A stretch of 64,000 nt of DNA from Bubalus kerabau (lineage: Eukaryota; Chordata; Mammalia; Artiodactyla; Bovidae). This document shows, piece by piece, positions 44,411 to 56,508 of the stretch. The stretch spans positions 16,909,001 through 16,973,000 of the forward strand of contig NC_073641.1 of NCBI RefSeq assembly GCF_029407905.1. The letters are read 5' to 3'. The translations under genes and the position numbers were made by a program. The notes beneath the pieces were generated by a model, which worked only from the letters and a program-made list of their open reading frames with translations, searched no databases and was not told the DNA's origin. The first letter of the stretch is position 1; every line of letters starts with the position of its first letter.

Positions 44411-45474
44411 TTCTTTTATTTAGTAAAAATTCTTTTAATCAGTAAATCAGTAAATATAAATTAATACATGCTAAGCACATTCCTGGCCAATACTAAAGTT
44501 TCAATAAATTATTCTTATTTTTAATTTAATATTGTAACTGTTACTTTCAATATGAAAAGCAGCTGCTTTTCTCAGTTCTTATTCTTCATATTATGTCTGT
44601 CTTTTGTGAATAAATCAGTATGTTGTTTGTTCAGACAAATGGTGAGAAACTGTTTCCTTCAAATATGAGTTGATTTCTCTAAGGCAGTTATTAACTTTAA
44701 ATAAACTGTCAGAGTATCAGACAGTGAAACTATGGCATATTAAAATTTATGAAGATTATATGTACTATCACTTAGAGGCTGAGGATTTAAAGATATTTTT
44801 AGACATGGTTCCTGTCTAAAGAAACTCATACTCTAGAACAGTTTATCAATCTTTTTTTTGTTTATTTCATTATCACCCGTGTAAGGAGGAAAAAATAGTT
44901 GAATTAAAATTTATCTGAAATATTCTAATCAGTAAATCAAATTAGCTTAAATCCAATTTCCCTCTACTGAGAGAAATTTAAAATAAGGAATAAATTTTTT
45001 TCAGGTAGGGTTGAGCTCGTGAGGGCCAAAAACTACTGTGACATCTAAGATTTTTTTGGTGCCCCAAGAACCAGTTTTTGCCCCCATTAGAAGTGCATGG
45101 CGTAGGAGACAGCACACGGAAAAGCATGTAACAGTCACTGTATATATTACATATAACCACTCCATTCCAAAATTGGGTTTGCACTGGAATTAATGGAGAG
45201 AAGTTTCTGCACCAGGAAATCCTCAGACTTAAGCACAACTTACTATTTAGTGATACCTTGATAAAGTGAATTTGTTATTAAGACATGGCTTCAAGAATAG
45301 CCAGTATTATTAGCACATTTTATCTATGGTATTTCAAGGTAAAGGACACTTTTCCACTACAGTGGAAATCATACTCTTCAAGGAATCAGAAAATTTGGAT
45401 TTTTGTGCCAATACTGAACATGCTCATTATTTGATCACGTCAAAACAGGTCCTCTGTATTGAGATACATATATT
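44411..45474. other. Low-copy AT-rich DNA
   Basis: No repeat family assigned. A minus-strand ORF at 44978-45238 (86 codons) has no recognised domain and no start or splice support. Confidence 0.35.
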
Positions 45475-46090
45475 CATATGATTTTCTTCTTTAATCTGTT
45501 AATGTGATGAATTCAAAAGTAGATTTTTTAAAAAATGTTGAATAATTTTAAAAAGATCTGTTACAGTGATGAATTAAGGTGATAGATTTTCAATGTTTCA
45601 TCATTCCTTTAAATCCAGGATAAATTCCATGTGTTCGTGATACTGGTTTTTACACATTGATGAATTCAACTTCATATATTTTATGTGGCATTTTTATGCC
45701 TATGTTTATAAGGAAGATTGGTCTATAATTTTCTGTTTTATGCAATATTTGCCTGGATTGTATCTCATGGTTTTATTGTCTTCATAAATCATGCTGGCAG
45801 TTAGGTGACAGTTCTCTGTGTATCTCTGTGTGTCTGCATATCTTGCAAGCAAGAGGCACTGACCGTCTCTGTTCTGACACTGGCAATCCTGTGTTCTCTT
45901 TTTACTCTCAAAAATGGTCTGCATAAAATTAGAATTCTTGGTGGTTTGATAAATCTAACCTATAAGTGGTATCGATTTTTAAATATCAATTTCTTGAATA
46001 GTTGTTGGTATACTAATGTTTTCTAGTTATTCTTGAGTACGTTTGGTAATTTTTATATAGCAGTATCCATTTTATTCAAGTTTTTAAGTG
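45475..46090 (-). mobile_element. Old L1 ORF2 fragment
   Basis: Antisense, strongly diverged: TCTGTTAATGTGATGAATTC, AAATCCAGGATAAATTCC and GGAAGATTGGTCTATAATTTT match the L1 RT region order. Boundaries approximate. Confidence 0.55.
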
Positions 46091-47093
46091 AATTAGACTA
46101 AAATTTCCCTGATTGTGGTACATTTGGAGCTTTTCACAAGTGTTCCGGTCTCCTGAATGCCTGGCTTATTTGCACTTCTCTGCCCCTTATGATTTAGGCA
46201 TGGCATGAGACTTGACAAACGAAAATGAATGCCCAAAGAAAAGACTGTGTGCACTGTTTCTGGGGAGCACGTTCCTCAGTTTGAGATGCTGCAGCAGTCT
46301 GTCTCCCTCTTCCACAACAACCTGTAATGTATCAGGCAGAGGCTACTCCGTCATCCCGGGTCCTAAAGCTTAGGGTGATGTGAAGCAGAGCACCCAGGGG
46401 TTAAGAGAGAAATTAATTCTGACTGGAAATAATGAAGTGACTTTTAGAACTATTAAAGGAAAGGATGATAATCACAAAGTTGAAACGGATTTGTTTTCTC
46501 ACTGGGGGTGAAAAAGATAAAGCTCTTGGACAAATTCATTGCATGAAATCAAACAGTAAGAAAGAACTGTGGAGAAAATCTCCACGTCACTATCAGAGTT
46601 AGAAAAAAATATAAAGAAGAACCAGCATTCCAGAATCTCATACAGATACTTCTGCCTCTTCATAAATTCTATTTTGCCAAAACCATTTTACCTCAGAAGG
46701 ATTTCTCTTGTGTTCTAGAAAACAAAGCATGACTTTTTCTCCACAAAATATGGTACAAATTTATATTTGCCATTGAAGACCATAAAGTACTATATTTTGA
46801 AGATTCAGAGACAGAAAGACTGTCAACAATCATCTGTTTCATTTTTGTAATTTTAGTAACCTGCACAGTGCTTTGAGGATGGAATGTTTGTTTGCAGAAT
46901 GTTCGTTGAGTGGATGGGTGAATGCCTGTATATAAGGATAGACTTCAGAGAACAGAATGAATCATTAGCATATTTTGAGAATGTCCCAAATCAAGCTTCT
47001 CAACTATATTTTCAGCATGTACTGAATATTATTATGAATATATTTGAAATACATTTTGTAGTTATTATGAAAAAAATTCTTTAGAGGTTAATT
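46091..47093. other. Low-copy DNA, possible old LTR at 46105-46440
   Basis: Words such as CTCTGCCCCTTATGATTTAGG and GAGGCTACTCCGTCATCCC look like an old mammalian LTR-type repeat, perhaps MLT1-related, but I could not place it firmly. The rest shows nothing. Confidence 0.3.
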
Positions 47094-48304
47094 CAGTTCA
47101 GTTCAGTTCAGTCACTCAGTTGTGTCTGACTCTTTGTAACCCCATGGACTGCAGCACGCCAGGCCTCCCTGTCCATCACCAACTCCTGGAGTTTACTCAA
47201 ACTCATGTCCATTGAGTCAGTGGTGCCATCCAGCCGTCTCATCCTCTGTCATCCCCTTCTCTTCCTGCCTTCAATCTTTCCCAGCATCAGGGTCTTTTCA
47301 AATGAGTCAGTTCTTCGCATCAGGTGGCCAAAGGACTGGAGTTTTATCTTCAGCATCAGTCCAACTGATTTCCTTTAGGATGGACTGGTTGGATCTCGTT
47401 GCAGTCCAAGGGACTCTCAAGAGTCTTCTCCAACACCGCAGTTCAAAAGCATCAATTCTTCGGCACTCAGCTTTCTTTACAGTCCAACTCTCACATCTGT
47501 ACAGGACTACTGGAAAAACCATAGCTTTGACTATACAGATTTTTGTTGGCAAAGTGATGCTTCTGCTTTTTAATATGCTGGCTAGTTATGTCATAGCTTT
47601 CCTTTCAAGGAGCAAGCATCTTTTAATATCATGGTTGCAGTCAACATCTACTGTAATTTTGGAGCCCAAGAAAATAAAATCTGTCACTGTTTCCACTTTT
47701 TCCCCATCTATTTGCCATGAAGTGATGGGACCAGATGCCATGATCTTAGTTTTCTGAATTTTGAGTTTTAAGCTAGCTTTTTCACTCTTTTCTTTTAAAG
47801 ACCCTCATCAAGAGGGTCTTTAGTTCCTTTTCATTTTCTGCCATTAGAGTGGTATCATTTGCATGTCTGAAGTTCTTGATATTTCTCCTGGCAATTCTGA
47901 TTCCAGCTTGTGATTCATCCAGCTCAGCATTTCTCATGCTGTACTCTGAATATAAGTTAAATAAAGCAAGATGATAATATACAGTCTGTCTTACTCCTTT
48001 CCAAATTTTGAACCAGTTTATTGTTCCCTTTCTACTTCTAACTGTTGTTTCTTGGCCTGCATACAGGTTTCTAGGAGACAGGTAAGATGGTTTTGTTTTT
48101 CCATCTCTTATAAGAATTTTCCATAGTTTGTTGTGATCCACACAGTCAAAGGCTTTAGTGTAGTCAATGAAGCAGTAATAGATGTTTTTCTGGAACTCCT
48201 TTGATTTGTCCATGATCCAAAGAGTGTTAGCAATGTGATCTTGGTTCCCCTGTCTCTTGAAACCAACTTGTACATCTGGAAGTTCTTGGTTCACGTACTG
48301 CTGA
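47094..48304 (-). mobile_element. BovB LINE, 1.2 kb
   Basis: Antisense from CAGTTCAGTTCAGTTCAG to the QQYVNQELPDVQ region of RT. A ~30-base deletion is visible near 47362. The RT box at 47854-47865 reads HAND. The 47782-48294 minus ORF (170 codons) covers the ELPDVQVGFKRQ to ITNWFKIWKG stretch and remains open across that box despite mutations. Confidence 0.92.
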
Positions 48305-48734
48305 AAAAAAGGTTTATCCTATCCTTTATCTGTGATGGGACAGATGAAATATTAAAGCTTGGTGTTTTATTGTTCTGCATATTATGTAATAGTTTTGATG
48401 TGTCAAAATTTGATTGATATAAGTAAGCCTTAGCAGTGGTGGATATTTTTAGTCATAAGCAGGTATACAGTTACTCTGTTAATAGATGTGAAAAGTTAAT
48501 GCAAAATGAATTTTAAATTTCTTTTTATTTTCTATATCTTTAGGATCCCAGAATCATTTATTAATCCTGCCAAATTAACTTTTTATATAGATTAATATAT
48601 ATTGCAGATTGCAACATATTCTATAAACACATGATTTGCTTTGAATATATTTATAAAGTTATCAGGCTGTATTATATAATTCTTAAAAGTTTTGTTTCTG
48701 TAACCAGGTATGAAGTGAGAATCATGTCTTTTTA
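48305..48734. other. Low-copy AT-rich DNA
   Basis: No feature recognised. Confidence 0.35.
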
Positions 48735-48991
48735 AAAAAAGAGTATTTTTAACTGTGGTAAAACACAAATAATATGAAATTTGACTTTTCTGATATACAA
48801 TTCAGTGGCATTAATTACATTCACAAAGTTATTATTGCCACTATTTTTTTCTAAAAAGTTTTTCCATTACCACAAAGAGAAACTCTGTAGCCATTATGCA
48901 ATAATTCCCCAACTGCCTACTCTCCTCTGCTCCTGGCATCTCTAATCTACTTTTCTGTCTCTATGAATTTGCCTATTCTAAGATATTTCAT

Positions 48992-49202
48992 GGGCTTCCC
49001 AGGTGGCTCATTGATAAAGAATATGTCTGCCAATACAGGAGACATGGGTTTGATCCCTGAGTCAGGAAGATCCCCTGGAGAAGGAAATGGCTACCCACTC
49101 CAGTATTCTTGCCCGGAAAAATCCCATGGACTGTGGAGCCTGGTGGGCTACAGTCTGTGGGGTTGCAGAGAGTCAGACATGATGGCGTGTCTAAACAACA
49201 AC
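48992..49202 (+). mobile_element. Bov-tA SINE with 12-bp TSD
   Basis: GGGCTTCCCAGGTGGCTCAT head to TCTAAACAACAAC end. AAGATATTTCAT at 48980-48991 and 49203-49214, exact. Inserted in L1. Confidence 0.96.
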
Positions 49203-51430
49203 AAGATATTTCATAGAAGTGGGATCATACAATATTCATCCTTTATGCTGGCTTATTTCACTTAACATTTTAAAGGTTCACTGATACTACATAATATATC
49301 AAAACCTCATTCTTTTTATGGCTGATAATATTTCACTGTATGTATATACCACATTTTGTTTATCCATTAATTGTTCTTATGTACTTGGGTTGTTTCCATC
49401 TGTTGGCTATAGTGAATAATGCTGCAACGAACACTGGCAAACAAGTATCTGTTTTGAGTCCCTCTTTTTAATTCCTATGGTTATATATCCAAGAGTAGAA
49501 CTGCTATGTCACATGGTAATTCTATGTTTAGCATTTTGAGGAAACTCGAAACTTTTTTTTTCAGCAAAATATATCATTTTTCATCCCTGTTAGCAATACC
49601 CAAGGGTTCCAATTTCTGCACATTCTTGCCAACACTTGTTATTTTCTTTTTCTAAACAATTATAATCATAGTAATAGGTGTGATTCTCACTGTCATTTTG
49701 ATTTATATTAATCCCCCTAGTGACTAATGATGTTATATAATCTTTCATGTGCTTATTGGCTATTTGTGTATATTCTTTAGAAGGATGTTTATTGAAGTCC
49801 ATTGCCCATTTTTTAATTGAGTTATTTGTCTTCTTGAGTTCTTTATATATTGCAGGTATTAAACCATTATCAGATATGATTTGCAAACATTTTCTCCTAT
49901 TGTGTGGGCTATCTTTTCATCTTCTTGAAAATGTCCTTCTGATGCACAAAATTTTAACTTTGATGAAGTTCAATTTATTTGCTTATGTTTTGGTGTCATA
50001 TCTAAGAATCTACTGGCCATGAATATTTACCTTTATATTTTCTTTTAAGAGCTTTATGTTTTATATTTAGGCCACTGATCTATTTTGAGTTAGTTTTTGT
50101 ACATAATATGAGGTTAACTGGTCCAATTTTATTCTTTTCCATGTGGAAATCCACTTGTCCTAGCATTATTTGTTGAAGAGACTCTCCCCAATGAATGGCC
50201 TTAGAACCCTTTCCAAAAATCAAGTGGCCATAGACATACAGGTTTATTTCTATAATTACGATTCCATTTCTATTCCATATTCTTTTGCTAGTATCATTCT
50301 GTTTTGATTCCTATAGTAAGTTTTGAAAATGAAAATGTGAGCCTACAACAGTGTGGTTTGTTTTCTAGGTTTTTTGTTTGTTTGTTTACTCAGGGCCCTT
50401 GATATTAAGGACCAAGTTTTCCATTTCTACAAAAAGGGGTCTTGTAATTTTGATAGACGTTGCACTGAATCTACAGATAGCTGTAGCTAGTACTGATATC
50501 TTAACAATATTAAGTCTTCTAATCCATGAATACAGTATATCTTTCCTTTTATTTAGGTCTTCTTTAATTTCTTTTAGCTATGTTTTATACTTCTCTTTAT
50601 ATGTCTTTCACATCCTTGGTTAAATTTTTTCCTAGTTATTTATTTTAGATGCTAGTATAAGTGAAACTACTTTCTTAATACCCTTTTCAGGTTGTTCTCT
50701 ATTGGTGAACACAACTAATGTCTGTGTGTTGATGCTGTAACCTGACACTTTGCTGAATATTTTATTAGCTTTAGTAGTTTTCTTTTAGATTCCCTGGGAT
50801 TTTTTTGATATGTTTATTTCTACCTTTCCAATTTGAATTCCTTTAAATTCTTGTTCTTATCTATCTGTTCTGGCTAGAATTCTTAACACAGTGTTGAATA
50901 GCAGTGGTGAAAGCAGGTATCCTTGTCTTGTTTTTAATCTTAGGAGTAAAGCTTTCAGTCTTTCCCACTGAATTTGATGTTAGCTGTATTTTTTTTTTTA
51001 ATAAATGCCCTTTGTTATGTTGAGGAAGTTCCTTTTTATTCCTAGTATTCTGAATTTTTTGTTAAAAAAAAAAAAGGTGATTTTGTCAAATGCCCTTATG
51101 CATTTTATGGTATATTACATTGGTTTTTGTATGATAGACCACCCTAGCATACCTGGGATAAATACTATTTAGTCATATTGTACAATCAGTTTGCTAGTAA
51201 TTTTTGGAGGATTTTTCATCTATATTTATAAGGGATATTGGTCTGTAATCTTTTTTTGTGATGTTTTATACAGCTTTCAAATTGGGGCAATACTGATCTC
51301 CTAGAATGAGATAGGAACTATTCTCTTCTCTTCAATTTTTTTATAAGAGTTTAAGAAAGAAAGAATGGTGTTACTTCTTTAAATTTTGGTAAAATTCACC
51401 AGTGATGTCATTTGGTCCCCGATTTTTGTT

Positions 51431-51441
51431 GGGGGGGGGGG
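51431..51441. repeat. G11 homopolymer
   Basis: Eleven G in a row on the plus strand within antisense L1. Prone to length variation and sequencing error. Confidence 0.9.
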
Positions 51442-52039
51442 TTGGCATTTTTGATTACTGATTCAAGTTCTTTACATGTTGTAAGTGTGTTGAGGTTTTC
51501 TATTCTTAAGAAGTTTAGCTACTTTGTGTTTCTAGAAATTTGTTCATTTCTTCTAGGTTATCTAATTTGTTGTCATATAACTGCTCATAGTATTCTCTTA
51601 TACTATTTTTCTTTTCTGTAAGGTTGGTAGTGATGCCTCTACTTTATTTCTGATTCTAGTTATTTGCATCTTCTTTTTCCTTTTCAATCTAGATAAAGGG
51701 TTGCCAACTCTTGATCTTTTAAAAGAATTAACTTTTGGTTTTGTTGATTTTCTCCACTGTTTTTCTATTCTGTATTTCATTTACCTCCATTCTAATCTTT
51801 TTTAGTTCCTTCTGCTAGTTTTGGGTTTGGATTGCTCTTCTTTTACTAGTTCCGCAAGCTATGAAATCATGTTACTGATTTGAGATTTTTGTCTCTTTTA
51901 ATGTAGGTGTTTTATAGCTATAAAATTTCCTCTGAGCACTGTTTTGCTGCATCTCATAAGTTTTGTTATGTTTTATATTTTCATTCATCTTGAAATATTT
52001 TTTTCTCCAGCTTTTAAATTTTGAATATATTTGACCTAT

Positions 52040-52227
52040 GGGCTTTCTGTGGCTCAGATAGTAAAGAATTCCCCTGCAATGCAGGAGACCAGGGTTCAAT
52101 CCCTGGGTCAGGAAGATCCCACTTCAGTACTCTTGCCCAGAGAATTCCATGGACAGAAGAGCCTGGTGGGCTCAGTCCATGGGCTTGCAAAGAGTTGGAT
52201 ACGACTGAGCAGTAACTCTTTCACTTC
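52040..52227 (+). mobile_element. Bov-tA SINE with 13-bp TSD
   Basis: GGGCTTTCTGTGGCTCAG head, a ~20-base deletion after GGAAGATCCC, end TAACTCTTTCACTTC. Flanks ATATTTGACCTAT (52027-52039) and ATATTTGACATAT (52228-52240), 12 of 13. Confidence 0.93.
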
Positions 52228-52240
52228 ATATTTGACATAT

Positions 52241-53425
52241 AACAGTCTATAAATTTGAGGTATCAGTTTAATACACTTATACATTGTAATATGATTGCCA
52301 CTGCAGTAATACTTAGCACCTCTGTCACACTGCATAGTTACCCCTTTTGTTCAGCGTGAGGGACAATGTTTAGTTTGACTGTAGTACGAGTTCGACTGTA
52401 GTACAGTATTCATTAGGCTGTGCACTAGATCTCTTTGGCTTATTTATTACTTGTTACAAGGTTGGACCCTTAAACAACTTCAATCTTATTCTTCCACATT
52501 CCCACTATCCACTGCTAACCATCATTTTACTCTTTTTTTATGATTTGTACTTTAGAGGCCACGCAAGTCAATTTATACAGTATTTGTTTTTCTGACTTAT
52601 CTCAGTTGGCATAATTTACTTAAGGTCCATGTTAAATAGTCCGTCCATGTTGTCACAAATCACAGGACGTCTTCCTTTCTCATAGCTGAATATAATTCCA
52701 TTGTATGTATACATTATATATTTCTTATCCATTCATCTATTGATGGGCATTTAAGTTTCCATATCCTGGCTATTGTGAATAATGCTGAAGTGAAAATGGG
52801 TATACATATATATCTTCAAAATCCTGTTTTCATTTCCTTTAGGTATATACCCAGATGTGGAATTGCTAGATGATAAATTTTTAATGTTTTAAAACCTCTA
52901 TGATATTTTCTATAGTGGTTAGACCAATTTAAATTCCCACCACCAGTATATAAAGGTTCTCTTTTCATCATGTCTTCACAAGCATCTGTTGCCTCTATTT
53001 TCTGAATTATAGTCATCCTAACAGGTGTGATGGCACCCCACTCCAGGACTCTTGCCTGGAGAATCCCATGGATGGAGGAGCCTGGTAGGCTGCAGTCCAT
53101 GGGGCCGCCAAGAGTCAGACGCGATTGAGCAACTTCGCTCTCATTTTTCACTTTCATGCATTGGAGAAGGAAATGGAAACCCACTCCAGTGTTCTTTCCT
53201 GGAGAATCCCAGGGACAGAGGAGCCTGGTGGGCTGCCGTCTATGAGGTCGCACAGAGTCGGACATGACTGACGCGACTTAGCAGCAGCAGCAACAGGTGT
53301 GAAGTGATATCATGTTTTTGATTTGCATTTCCATGATGATTAGTGATGTTAAGCATCTTTTCATATGCCTGTTGGCTATTCTTATGTCCTCTCTGGAAAA
53401 ATGTTTAGTTCTGCCCTTTTAAACA
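52241..53425 (-). mobile_element. L1 LINE 3' part with BovA2 inserted
   Basis: Antisense L1 3' UTR and ORF2 C-terminal text (TTTGTTTTTCTGACTTATCTC, GGCTATTGTGAATAATGCTG, GTATATACCCAGATGTGGAA). It continues after the BovA2 at 53303-53425 (TTTGATTTGCATTTCCATGATG). Only C-terminal ORF2 is present. Confidence 0.85.
53031..53291 (+). mobile_element. BovA2 SINE dimer with 11-bp TSD
   Basis: Both units in sense: CACCCCACTCCAGGACTC start, CATGCATTGGAGAAGG linker, ACTTAGCAGCAGCAGC end. AACAGGTGTGA at 53020-53030 and 53292-53302, exact. Confidence 0.95.
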
Positions 53426-53554
53426 GAGAAGGCAATGGCACCCCACTCCAGTACTCTTGCCTGGAAAATCCCATGGACGGAGGAGCCTGGCAGGCTGCAG
53501 TCCATGGGGTTGCAAGAGTCGGACATGACTTAGTGACTAAACCACCACCACCAC
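53426..53554 (+). mobile_element. BovA monomer
   Basis: GAGAAGGCAATGGCACCCC start of BovA2, one unit only, with an ACTAAACCACCACCACCAC end. It sits at the right edge of the antisense L1. Confidence 0.9.
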
Positions 53555-54449
53555 GGGTTTATATTATTCTATTTCTAACTGGCCATAATTGAGCTAGATG
53601 TGATATATTTTATTTATGATTCCAGGATAAATATATAATAAACACCAGAAAACCACTTGTCTATTAAAAAGTGAATAACCACTACAAAATCATTTAGTGG
53701 TATTAGTTTTGAGTGAGTGGTTGTCTAAGATTTAGACAATCCCTAATTTTTGTCTATTTTAAACAAAAAGTATTATATAAAATGTATGTTCAATTATATA
53801 TAATGTAATGATTTATGCTAAAAATTGAGAATATTTTTCATGTAACAAGATTTAATGGTTTTCTTATTTAAAATAAAATCTTATTTTCCTTGTTTTATAA
53901 TAACATGGAATTCAGAATAACTAGATTTTATCAGTGAGTCTAGTTACACATCTGTAATGCTAAAAATTGAGGTTCAGTGGTAAATTTTTACAGTAAATTT
54001 AGTCTGGAGATCTTAACCTAATATCCAACATATTACAAAAGTTATCTCTTGCCAGGAAATATTACAAAGAAAATCATTTAGGTTGTGAAACAGTGTATTG
54101 AATCATGATAATTGTCAGTAAGTCCTTTAAAATAGATATGTTCTTAAAAATACAAAATGAGCTTGAGGCTTTGACAGTTTATTGGTTTGCCATGGATCAT
54201 ACTGGAAGTGATGAGGCTGGATCATAAAGCTAGTTTTTGTTACTATATCTATGATACTACATTAAATTCCAGATATTTCAAAACGTAGGATAATGCAAAA
54301 TTCTCTCATTAGCTTGACATTTTATGTTGAAACTATTTGAAACTGCCTTTTGAGAAAATAATTATTTTATGTAATCCATTTTGGTGCATATTTAGATATA
54401 TCCTACCTTATTTTAAAAATCTTTTCTCTGACACTAAAATACTGAGTAA
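53555..54449. other. Low-copy AT-rich DNA
   Basis: No repeat or exon recognised. Confidence 0.35.
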
Positions 54450-55285
54450 CCTGATAAGTTAGAAGACACTGAGGTAGGAGTCAACCAAAAGGGCAATGCA
54501 GGAGTTTCCTGACCTCTCCTACTCCCACAGACAAAATGAATGTAGATATGCACATGGAGAAATTCCCTCTGATGCTACACATCAGATGAATGAAAAAATA
54601 GCCACACTGAAGTGGGTTTGAAAGGCCAAGGCATGCTCTTGCCATAAACCCCTTCCTCACACAGTACTGTATAATTGGGAATGACCTCCCAGCTCATCCC
54701 TGAGGAACAAAGGGTTTGGACGCTACATCTAGTACTCAGATATATTTGAGACTTTCAATATGAGGGAGTTTCAAAACACCCACCTCAGAAATCTAACTGG
54801 GCTTATGTACATGAGATCCAGGGGATAATAACAAAGAAGCAATTCTTAATAGGCATACTACAATTGCCATGGCTATCTCCCAAGGGCTCCGTGCAGAAGG
54901 ATTAGGCAGGATCACTCATATGCCAGTCTTTCCCTGAATAGAACTTTATCTGCATACTTTACACGTTGCTGCCTAGGGCCAGGCTTCTAATTAGACAGCA
55001 TCAGCGGATACACCTCTCCTGCCTTCTCTGTCCAGCCTGATTCAAGTCACTAGTACTGACCTGAGCAGGTACACACATCTGCACACCAGATTTTATGTCT
55101 GCCAAACAAGGTATGGGTCCCCATATCTACTGAACCTCATAGATATTTAAAGAGCTTCCATTCACAAGTCCTACAGGACGACAGCAAACAAAGTAGCAAT
55201 TCTTAACTGGCTATCCCACCAGGGCTCAGTTGCAGATGGAGCAGACAAAATAGCCTATCTGTCTTTCTCTGAAAGGGGTTTATCA
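54450..55285 (+). mobile_element. Probable L1 5' UTR with monomer-like repeats
   Basis: GC-richer than its flanks. The word ACAAAGAAGCAATTCTTAA at 54831 recurs as ACAAAGTAGCAATTCTTAA at about 55188, 357 bases later, with related downstream words (CTATC, AGGGCTC, GGCAG). This fits a tandem-unit L1 promoter region ahead of the sense L1 at 55320. Identification is tentative. Confidence 0.45.
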
Positions 55286-55319
55286 AAAAATCCAAAAGAA
55301 CTTTTTGGCCAACCCAATA
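55286..55319. mobile_element. Isolated mariner-type terminal repeat
   Basis: AACTTTTTGGCCAACCCAATA is the typical mariner inverted-terminal end seen in ruminant genomes (reverse complement TATTGGGTTGGCC). Only ~34 bases are present and no partner end or transposase was seen nearby. Confidence 0.6.
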
Positions 55320-55999
55320 AAATAAAAAAAAATGAGAGGGAAGTTAAAACCAGCACCACAGAAATACAAAGGATCAAAAGGGATTAATTTGACAATTATA
55401 CGCCAATAAAATGAAAAACCTAGAAGAAATGGATGAATTCCTAGAAACTTAGTCTTCCAAGACCAAATCAGAATGAAACACAAAATATGAACTCACCAAA
55501 CTCAGTCGTGAAACTGAATCAGTAATTTAAAAACTCCAGCAAAGAAAAGTCCAGAATTAGAAGGCTTCATAAGTGAATTATATCAAACATTAAAAAGGAA
55601 TTAAGCCTATCTTTTTCAAACTCTTTCAAACTCATTTTTCTAGGCCAGAATTTTCCTGATTCAAAAGCCAGACAAAGACACTGCAAGAAAGGAAAATTAT
55701 GGGTCAATATCCCTGATGAATACAGATGAAAAAAACCTCAACAAAATGTTGGGAAATCAAATCCAGTAAGACATTAAGAGGACCAGAGAACACGATCATT
55801 TACGATTTACCTCAGCAATATAAGAATGGCTGAGTATCCTCAAATTAGTTGTTGTTATATACCACATGATCATCTTAATAGATGTTGAGAAGCTTCTGAT
55901 AAATACCCAAAAATTTTAATATCCATTTACTGAAAAAACTCCCAAAGTATATAGAAAACATACTTCAACATTACAGTGTCACTTTATACCCATCAGAAT

Positions 56000-56273
56000 G
56001 CTGCTGCTGCTGCTAAATCGCTTCAGTCATGTCCGACTCTGTGCGACCCCAGAGATGACAGGCCACCAGGCTCCCCCGTCCCTGGGATTCTCCAGGCAAG
56101 AACACTGGAGTGGGTTGCCATTTCCTTCTCCAATGCATGAAAGTGAAAAGTGAAGTGAAGTCACTCAGTTGTGTCCGACTCTCTCAGACCCCATGGACTG
56201 CAGCCTACCAGGCTCCTCCGTCCATGGGATTTTCCAGGCAAGAGTACTGGAGTGGGGTGCCATTGCCTTCTCC
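56000..56273 (-). mobile_element. BovA2 SINE dimer with 12-bp TSD
   Basis: Antisense, CTGCTGCTGCTGCTAAATCGC tail to GTGCCATTGCCTTCTCC. ACCCATCAGAAT at 55988-55999 and 56274-56285, exact. Within L1 ORF2. Confidence 0.96.
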
Positions 56274-56508
56274 ACCCATCAGAATAGCTATTATTAAAAA
56301 GATATCAACAAGTGTTGGCAAGGATTAGAATGATGGAAACCCTCATACACTGTTGGTACAAATGTAAATTGGTGTGACCACTATGGAAAACAGTATGGAG
56401 TTTCCTCAAAAATTAAAAATAGAACTAATCATATGGTCCAGCAATTCCAGTTCTGAGTATTTTTCCAAAGAAATGAAAACACAATTTGAAAAGATGTATG
56501 CATCCCTA

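Larger units (their letters stand above)
48735..52039 (-). mobile_element. Long old L1 LINE (3' UTR to ORF2 start side)
   Basis: Antisense L1M-type element over 3 kb, starting in the GTGGTAAAACACAAATAA 3' UTR region, through ORF2 C-terminus (about 49300-49900), RT (about 50900-51400) and linker (to 52039). The 49590-49886 minus ORF reads L1-like (KKWAMDFNKHPSKEYTQIANKHMK). Many breaks. Bov-tA copies lie at 48992-49202 and 52040-52227. Confidence 0.85.

Noticed and set aside
44978..45238. Minus-strand ORF of 86 codons in low-copy DNA
   Set aside because: No motif or family recognised; cysteine and serine spread looks random.
46884..47084. Plus-strand ORF of 66 codons just left of a BovB
   Set aside because: Short, AT-rich and ends near the BovB insertion; no supporting signals.
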